A stretch of 10,341 bases of DNA from an uncultured Actinomyces sp. (GTDB lineage: Bacteria > Actinomycetota > Actinomycetes > Actinomycetales > Actinomycetaceae): assembly GCA_915069725.1 (NCBI GenBank), contig CAJZFF010000034.1, positions 1 to 10,341 on the forward strand, in the 5' to 3' direction. How positions within the stretch are numbered: position 1 is the stretch's first letter; each line of letters starts with the position of its first letter. Made by a program: the position numbers and the translations under genes. Shown piece after piece: positions 5,717 to 10,341 of this stretch. The notes beneath the pieces were generated by a model. It was not told where the DNA came from. It saw only the letters and a list, made by a program, of their open reading frames with translations, and did no database searches.

Positions 5717-6199
5717 GTGGTCGCAGTAGTTCCTGCCCGACCCCTTGCCGCCCCCTCCCGCACCTCCTCCACTGTCCCCTCTGTGGCCACTTCAGTGCCC
5801 GGCCTCCCGTCCGATTTCTCGGCAGTGAGCCGAGACATCACCTCCTGGGCGCTATGGCTCTTCCTGGCGACCCTTATCAGGACGCTCTTATCAACGCATC
5901 GAATTCTTTATCCGCGTCTGCTCCTGATAGGGATCGCGGCCGCGGTTCTCATTCAGGTGACCGCCTGGTGCGTGACATGGCATTACTGGCCGTGGGCCTC
6001 GACGCGGGTCATGCCCTTCATCATCGTGGCCGGGGCCGGGTTCGCAGTCGGTTCCTGCTTCCTCGACCTCGCCACGCAGGTCCATCTCCTTCCGTGGACC
6101 GCAGGCCTGGCAGGGTCCGCCATCGCGGTGGCGGATCAGTGGCGGCGCCGCCTGAGATGGCGGGCTCACGCCCGGCGGACCCTGGAGACAGCCTCATGA
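5717..6199 (+). CDS. small polytopic membrane protein, first gene of the glycan operon
   Basis: 160 residues from the GTG. The first 40 residues are Pro/Ser/Thr/Ala-rich and probably disordered. About four hydrophobic segments follow: 41-58 (WALWLFLATLI), 65-88 (LLLIGIAAAVLIQV), 99-119 (FIIVAGAGFAVGS) and 124-140 (LLPWTAGLAGSAIAV), ending in a very basic tail (QWRRRLRWRAHARR). The final TGA overlaps the ATG of the WecA-like gene as ATGA, so the two are translationally coupled. I do not recognise the family. Position and coupling suggest a partner of the phosphotransferase, for example a stabilising subunit or accessory for lipid carrier handling, but this is inference. The third-position G/C bias supports coding. 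Start is fixed by the GGAGG box. Confidence 0.8.
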   Translation: MVAVVPARPLAAPSRTSSTVPSVATSVPGLPSDFSAVSRDITSWALWLFLATLIRTLLSTHRILYPRLLLIGIAAAVLIQVTAWCVTWHYWPWASTRVMPFIIVAGAGFAVGSCFLDLATQVHLLPWTAGLAGSAIAVADQWRRRLRWRAHARRTLETAS

Positions 6200-7236
6200 C
6201 CACCCTGCTCCTGACCGGGCTCGCCCTGACGGCAGCCGTCTGCGCCTCCTTGACCGCGGCCGTGATCCCGCTTCTGAGGAGAGCCCGCGTCGTTGACGTC
6301 CCCGGGGACAGATCCCTGCACCGGATGCCTGTCCCCCGCGGTGGTGGGCTCGCCATCGTCTTGGCCGCCTCACTGGCCACCTGGACAGCGGTCCTCGCTG
6401 CGGTGCACCTGCAAGGCGCTGTTCGCGCGATGACCGGGGTCGACGTCGCGCTCATGGGGCTGGCGACCGTGCTCGCCTTCGCGCTGCTCGGACTGATCGA
6501 GGACCTGTTCTCGGTGTCCGTCAGGACCCGTCTGGTTCTCCAGCTCGTCCTGGGCGCAGGGCTCGGTCTGATGGCGCACAGCGCCTTCGAGGTCTCACTG
6601 TGGTGGACCCCGGCGATCTGCGTGGGCACCGCCGCGCTGGTCAACGCCACGAACTTCATGGACGGCGCCAATGGTCTGGCCTGCGGCCACGCCCTGCTGA
6701 CCTCCCTGTGGTATGTCCAGGTGGCGGCCGTCGCCCCGGTAGCCGGGCTGGGGCTCGTCATGGTCTCGGTGGCCGGAGCCTGCCTCGGCTTCCTGCCATT
6801 CAACACCCCTCGCGCCAAGGTGTTCCTGGGTGACTCCGGCTCCTACGCCCTGGGCGGCGCCTGGGCCTTCGCCGTGACGGCCTGCCTGTCCCGGGGCGTG
6901 GCCGTGGAGGCGGCTCTCGCCCCCGTCCTCGTGCTCCTGGCCGATACCGGCTACACCCTGTGGATGCGGCTGAGAGCGGGCCAGTGCTGGTACGAGCCGC
7001 ACCGGCTGCACGTCTACCAGCGCCTGGTCTGCGCCGGATGGCCGCACTGGGCCTCGGCCCTCCTGGTGACCCTGGCGGCGGCGTCGTGCTCCGCCCTGGC
7101 GGCCGGCAGCCTCCTGACCAGCAACCGGCTCTGGATGCCCCAGCTCGCCATGGCAGCAGTCCTGATCCTCTACCTGAAGATGCCCTCCATCATCGGAGCC
7201 CCCAACCCCTTCCCCACCCTTCGAAGGGCGAGGTGA
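6196..7236 (+). CDS. polyprenyl-phosphate sugar-1-phosphate transferase (WecA/WbpL/TagO family)
   Basis: 346 residues, typical of the family, with about ten hydrophobic segments. These membrane enzymes move a HexNAc-1-phosphate from a UDP-sugar to undecaprenyl phosphate, the first step of lipid-linked glycan or teichoic acid synthesis. Motifs in order: RSLHRMPVPRGGG (39-51), GLIEDLFSVS (99-108, the usual I-D-D segment), VNATNFMDGANGLA (149-162, with Asn153 and Asp156), FNTPRAKVFLGDSGS (202-216, with Asp213), and PHRLHVYQRL (268-277), the cytoplasmic His motif resembling WbpL-type enzymes. The first Asp of the conserved pair is Glu102. The ATG overlaps the stop of the preceding gene by 4 bases; the next gene begins 4 bases after this stop. 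The open frame continues upstream to 5446, but the family N-terminus and the coupled ATG set the start at 6196. Exact sugar is unknown. Confidence 0.93.
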   Translation: MTTLLLTGLALTAAVCASLTAAVIPLLRRARVVDVPGDRSLHRMPVPRGGGLAIVLAASLATWTAVLAAVHLQGAVRAMTGVDVALMGLATVLAFALLGLIEDLFSVSVRTRLVLQLVLGAGLGLMAHSAFEVSLWWTPAICVGTAALVNATNFMDGANGLACGHALLTSLWYVQVAAVAPVAGLGLVMVSVAGACLGFLPFNTPRAKVFLGDSGSYALGGAWAFAVTACLSRGVAVEAALAPVLVLLADTGYTLWMRLRAGQCWYEPHRLHVYQRLVCAGWPHWASALLVTLAAASCSALAAGSLLTSNRLWMPQLAMAAVLILYLKMPSIIGAPNPFPTLRRAR

Positions 7237-7240
7237 GGAC

Positions 7241-8515
7241 ATGCGCATCCTTCTGCTCACCCACTACTGGGCACCGGAGGTCGGCGCCCCCCAACGCCGC
7301 TGGAACCGGCTGGCCGAAGCGCTGATCTCACGGGGCCACGAGCTGGCGGTGCTGGCTCCGGCCCCCCACTACCCAGGGGGTCGTCTCCTGCCAGGCGGCG
7401 CGGCCCACGTGGCCGGTTCGATCAGGCGGGACGTCACCGGAGCGATGGTGCACCGCACGATCTTCCGCCCCTACAGCAGCGGAGTGTGCGGACGAGGGAC
7501 CGATCAGATGGTCGCGGCGGCCGACTCCGTGCGCCTGGGGGTGGCGCGCTTTCGGGGAGGTAACCGTCCAGACGTCATCCTCGGCTCAGTTCCCGGGCTC
7601 CCCACCCTCCCGGCCGCGCTCGCCGTCGGCAGGGTCCTGCACCGTCCGGTCGTGGTGGAGCTGCGCGACGCCTGGCCGGATCTGCTCCTGTCAGCCGCGC
7701 AGTGGTCCGAGCCGGCCGCCTGCCCATCGGCCCTGGCATGGGCCCACCGGGCCCGCCGGCTCCACATCGTCGACCACGGCACGCGCAGCCTCCTGCCACC
7801 CCTCATCACCCGCCTGGAGCGGGAGGCCGCGGCCGTGGTGACGACGACGGACTCCTTTGCCCAGGTCCTGCGCTCGCGCGGGGTACGCCGCGTGGTGACG
7901 GTGCGCAACACCGGCGCCGCGGTGCAGACAGGCCGCACGGGTGCCGACCGACGCCGATCGGACGGCATCCTGCACGTGCTGTACCTGGGAACCGTGGGGC
8001 GCGCTCAGGGCCTGAGTTTTGCGGTGAGGGCCGCGCACATCGCTCAGCGCAACGGCACCCCGGTGGTACTGCGGATCGTCGGCGACGGCGCACAGCTCCA
8101 GGAGGCGGCGGCCCTGGCCCACAGGCTCGCCGCCCCTGTGGAGATCCTCCCCCCTGTGCCCTGGAGCGAGGTGGCTGAGCACTACGCCTGGGCCGATACG
8201 GCGCTGGTGAGCCTGCAGGACTGGCCGGCCATGTCCGTGACGGTCCCCTCCAAGCTCTACGAGATCATGTCCGCCGGAGTTCACGTGTGCGCCTCGGTGG
8301 ACGGAGAGGCCCGGCGCATCGTGGAGGACGCCGGCTGCGGTGACGTCACCGCCCCGCAGGACTCGCAGGCCCTGGCCTCCCTGTGGAGCGCCCTGGCTGC
8401 CGACCGCAGCCGTCTGGACGTGACGGGCGGACGGCGCTGGCTGGCGGACCACGCCGACGCCGAGGCCATGACCGACCGCTACGAGTCCCTCCTGAGGCAG
8501 GTGGCCGATGTCTGA
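7241..8515 (+). CDS. GT4-type glycosyltransferase (GT-B fold, WbuB-like)
   Basis: 424 residues. The N-terminal Rossmann domain begins MRILLLTHYWAPEVGAPQRR, with a Gly-rich turn and RLAEALISRGHELAVLAP, typical of acceptor-binding halves in WbuB-like enzymes. The C-terminal nucleotide-sugar domain begins about residue 243 (ILHVLYLGTVGRAQG), with LRIVGDGAQL (277-286), VTVPSKLYEIMSAG (333-346) carrying Glu341 of the family Glu motif, and EARRIVEDAGCG (356-367). Soluble, so it would act at the inner membrane face on the lipid-linked product of the preceding gene. The ATG follows the previous stop by 4 bases with AGG about 7 bases upstream. Its stop overlaps the next gene by 8 bases. Linkage and donor cannot be read from sequence. 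Confidence 0.93.
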   Translation: MRILLLTHYWAPEVGAPQRRWNRLAEALISRGHELAVLAPAPHYPGGRLLPGGAAHVAGSIRRDVTGAMVHRTIFRPYSSGVCGRGTDQMVAAADSVRLGVARFRGGNRPDVILGSVPGLPTLPAALAVGRVLHRPVVVELRDAWPDLLLSAAQWSEPAACPSALAWAHRARRLHIVDHGTRSLLPPLITRLEREAAAVVTTTDSFAQVLRSRGVRRVVTVRNTGAAVQTGRTGADRRRSDGILHVLYLGTVGRAQGLSFAVRAAHIAQRNGTPVVLRIVGDGAQLQEAAALAHRLAAPVEILPPVPWSEVAEHYAWADTALVSLQDWPAMSVTVPSKLYEIMSAGVHVCASVDGEARRIVEDAGCGDVTAPQDSQALASLWSALAADRSRLDVTGGRRWLADHADAEAMTDRYESLLRQVADV

Positions 8516-10235
8516 CCTCCAGATCCTGAGCAACCTCGCGCTACTGAGCACCTCCGCCGCCCGGCAGATGGTCGAGGACCCGGTGCTCCTGGCCCTGCAG
8601 GGGGCACGTCGGCTGTCTGAGCCCTGGCGCAGCCGCAGCGCTCGGGCACTCGGCATCGGCGCAGGCGAGCACGAACTGCGCCGGGCACTGTCGGCGTTCA
8701 TCGCCGACCGACCGGACTCGGCTAGTGAGGCGCTGAGCCGGGCGGTGCCGCGATCGGCCCTCGGCCGCAGGCTCGCCGCCGAGATGGCGATCCACCTCGG
8801 TTCCGCCGAGCGCAGGCATCTTGACGCCGATGGCATGAGCCCCACGGTGCGCGCGCGGGACCTGTGGTCCCGGGGACACCTGAGCGCCGCGCTCAGCACG
8901 CTGGAGGCACTGCCCGGCTCCGGGGCGCTGCGGGCCCGTCTGCGTTCCCAGCTCGCCATGATGAGCCCGGGCTTCCACCTGCCCCACTTGTCCCCCTCAC
9001 CGGGTTGGACCACTCCTGACCCCGGCGAGCCGCTGCGAGTCCTTCACCTACTGACCAGCTCACTGCCCCACACCCAGTCCGGCTACACCGTGCGCTCGCA
9101 CGCGCTCCTGCGGGCGCAGGCCGGCGTCGGCATCAATGTGCGGGCGGTGACGCGCATCGGTTACCCCGTCACCATCGGTAAGCCTGCGGCTCAGGCCACC
9201 GACGTCGTCGACGCAGTCACCTACCGGCGGATTCTTCCCGCGCGGTCACAGGACTCCCCGATAGCCCGACTGACTCAGATGAGCCGTCTGCTGGCGCGGG
9301 AGGTGGAGACGTTCTCCCCCCACGTGCTGCACACGACCACCAACTACGTCAACGCCCTGGTCACCCAGGCGGTGGCGCGCTCCTTCGGCCTGCCCTGGGT
9401 CTACGAGATGCGAGGGGTGCTGGAGTGCACCTGGGTGGCCTCCAGGCCGGTGAGTCAGCAGGCCGAGGCACTGAGCTCCGAGCGCTTCGCGCTGCTGCGG
9501 GCCAAGGAGGCCGAGATGGCCCGGCGGTCCGACGCCGTCGTCGTCCTCTCTCAGGTCCAGGCCGAGGACCTCGCGGCCCGGGGTGTCGAGCCCAGCCGGA
9601 TCACGGTCGTCCCCAACGCCGTGGAGCAGGATGTCCTGGAGGCCACCAGGTACTCCCCGGCAGCTGCCCGCCAACGGCTGGGACTGCCCCCCGAGGGCCT
9701 GTGGGTGGGCAGTGTCTCCTCCCTGGTGGGTTATGAGGGCTTCGACGTGCTCCTGCGGGCCGTGGCACTCTGCCGCGCTCGGGGGATCGACGTGCGGTGC
9801 GCCATCGTGGGTGACGGGGTCAGCCGTCCCGGACTGGTGGCCCTGGCTGGAGAGCTGGGGCTGGAGTCCTCGGTGTGCGTCCTTCCCGGACGGGTGGAGC
9901 GCGCCACGGCCCTGGACTGGTACCAGGCCCTGGACGTCTTCTGCGTGCCGAGGCTGGATACGCCGGTATGCCGGCTGGTGACACCACTCAAGCCGATGAC
10001 GGCGATGGCGCTGGGTCGGCCGGTGGTGGTCTCCGACCTCCCTGCGCTCAGCGAGCTCACCGCCGCAGCGACGAATCGGTCCTTTCCAGCCGGCGACGTG
10101 GAGGCACTCAGCCGAGTGCTGACTGATATGGCGGCTGGAGAGCCCCTGCCCTCGACGCCCTCAACGCATCAGATGCTGCCCACCTGGAGCGGCAACGCAG
10201 TCCGTCAGGCCGAGATCTACAAGGAGCTGGTATGA
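8508..10235 (+). CDS. GT4-type glycosyltransferase with uncharacterised N-terminal domain
   Basis: 575 residues, longer than the usual 370-420. Residues 1-170 are Ala/Arg/Leu-rich and probably helical, with no recognised motif. The GT-B part starts at about 176 (LRVLHLLTSSLPHTQSGYTVRSH), followed by VYEMRGVLECTW (298-309), ITVVPNAVEQ (365-374), VGSVSSLVGYEGFDVLLRAV (400-419), CAIVGDGVSRPGL (431-443) and VTPLKPMTAMALGRPVVVSD (491-510). This resembles GT4 enzymes with a PLKPxEAMAxG motif, but the usual Glu is Thr498. The Lys495 is kept. The start ATG overlaps the preceding stop (ATGTCTGA); GAGG and AGGTGG lie just upstream. The stop overlaps the next ATG as ATGA. Function: probably a second extension step in the same glycan; donor unknown. 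Confidence 0.92.
   Translation: MSDLQILSNLALLSTSAARQMVEDPVLLALQGARRLSEPWRSRSARALGIGAGEHELRRALSAFIADRPDSASEALSRAVPRSALGRRLAAEMAIHLGSAERRHLDADGMSPTVRARDLWSRGHLSAALSTLEALPGSGALRARLRSQLAMMSPGFHLPHLSPSPGWTTPDPGEPLRVLHLLTSSLPHTQSGYTVRSHALLRAQAGVGINVRAVTRIGYPVTIGKPAAQATDVVDAVTYRRILPARSQDSPIARLTQMSRLLAREVETFSPHVLHTTTNYVNALVTQAVARSFGLPWVYEMRGVLECTWVASRPVSQQAEALSSERFALLRAKEAEMARRSDAVVVLSQVQAEDLAARGVEPSRITVVPNAVEQDVLEATRYSPAAARQRLGLPPEGLWVGSVSSLVGYEGFDVLLRAVALCRARGIDVRCAIVGDGVSRPGLVALAGELGLESSVCVLPGRVERATALDWYQALDVFCVPRLDTPVCRLVTPLKPMTAMALGRPVVVSDLPALSELTAAATNRSFPAGDVEALSRVLTDMAAGEPLPSTPSTHQMLPTWSGNAVRQAEIYKELV
10221..10226 (+). promoter_or_regulatory. ribosome binding site of the truncated last gene
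   Basis: AAGGAG 5 bases before ATG 10232, within the end of the preceding gene. It supports the start of the final, truncated frame. Confidence 0.65.
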
Positions 10236-10341
10236 GCAGGGCGTCCTGGGCCCCGTGGCCCGATGGGCAGCCGTTCTGGGGCGGCAGCTCGGAGGTCAGT
10301 GTCAGCGTCGTCGAGCTCAGCGAGCTCTACCCGGTGGGCCG
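10232..10341 (+). CDS. start of an unidentified protein (3' truncated)
   Basis: Thirty-six codons run to the end of the window: MSRASWAPWPDGQPFWGG, then a Ser/Val/Glu-rich stretch reading SSEVSVSVVELSELYPVGR. The ATG shares ATGA with the preceding stop and has AAGGAG 5 bases upstream, so it is the next gene of the operon. There is no signal peptide or membrane helix in the visible part. Too little is present to name a family; a glycan assembly role is likely only from context. Confidence 0.6.
   Translation, partial: MSRASWAPWPDGQPFWGGSSEVSVSVVELSELYPVG

Noticed and set aside
5446..6195. Long upstream extension of the WecA-like frame
   Set aside because: It overlaps the separate membrane protein in another frame that has a GGAGG box and coding bias; the extension reads as low-complexity Arg/His/Pro-rich translation.
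7691..9013. 440-residue open frame opposite the two glycosyltransferases
   Set aside because: Antisense to two clear GT-B genes, low-complexity Arg/Gly/His content and no recognisable motif.
1..10341. CRISPR array, insertion sequence or prophage genes
   Set aside because: No regularly spaced repeats, transposase, integrase or phage gene is seen; genes are housekeeping or glycan-related.

Overview
The window is high-GC DNA with strong G/C preference at third codon positions, GTG starts, GC-rich hairpin terminators without U-tracts and a possible leaderless start. It carries a membrane Ser/Thr kinase of actinobacterial PknB architecture and an oligoribonuclease (orn) gene followed by tRNA-His, an order I recall from mycobacteria. 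All this points to an actinomycete, perhaps Actinomycetaceae (Actinomyces-like); the genus is inference only.

Left third (1-3738): the last 47 codons of a membrane protein (+) face a large receptor-type Ser/Thr kinase (-) across a perfect 17-bp-stem hairpin. The kinase is divergent from orn, and orn is followed by tRNA-His(GTG). Between orn and the tRNA, the minus strand holds a short stretch with coding-like base periodicity and a plausible protein C-terminus but no start codon.

Middle (3739-5716): the region behind the tRNA is rich in dyad symmetry (terminator-like hairpins and a possible operator). A Tat-type/lipobox polysaccharide deacetylase (NodB fold) follows. It converges, with only 6 bp between stop codons, on a TagD-like glycerol-3-phosphate cytidylyltransferase (-). 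The tagD leader holds a 37-bp imperfect dyad that pairs better as tagD RNA than as the opposite strand. A 476-bp gene-free region then separates tagD from the right-hand operon.

Right (5717-10341, all +): a tightly coupled operon made of a small four-helix membrane protein (GTG start, strong ribosome binding site), a WecA/WbpL-type polyprenyl-phosphate sugar-1-phosphate transferase, two GT4-type (GT-B fold) glycosyltransferases, and the start of a further unrecognised gene. Four junctions are overlaps or a 4-bp gap. The likely job is lipid-linked assembly of a surface polysaccharide or teichoic-acid-like glycan: the WecA-like enzyme starts the chain on undecaprenyl phosphate and the glycosyltransferases extend it. 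The divergent TagD could supply CDP-glycerol and the lipoprotein deacetylase could modify glycan outside the membrane. These links rest on proximity and family knowledge.

The most notable observations are the tagD leader hairpin, substitutions at conserved positions in three of the glycan enzymes (TagD, the WecA-like protein and the second glycosyltransferase), the uncharacterised membrane protein coupled to the WecA-like gene, the large N-terminal extension of the second glycosyltransferase, and the unusual catalytic-loop insert of the kinase. I did not find a clearly new multi-gene defence or mobile system.
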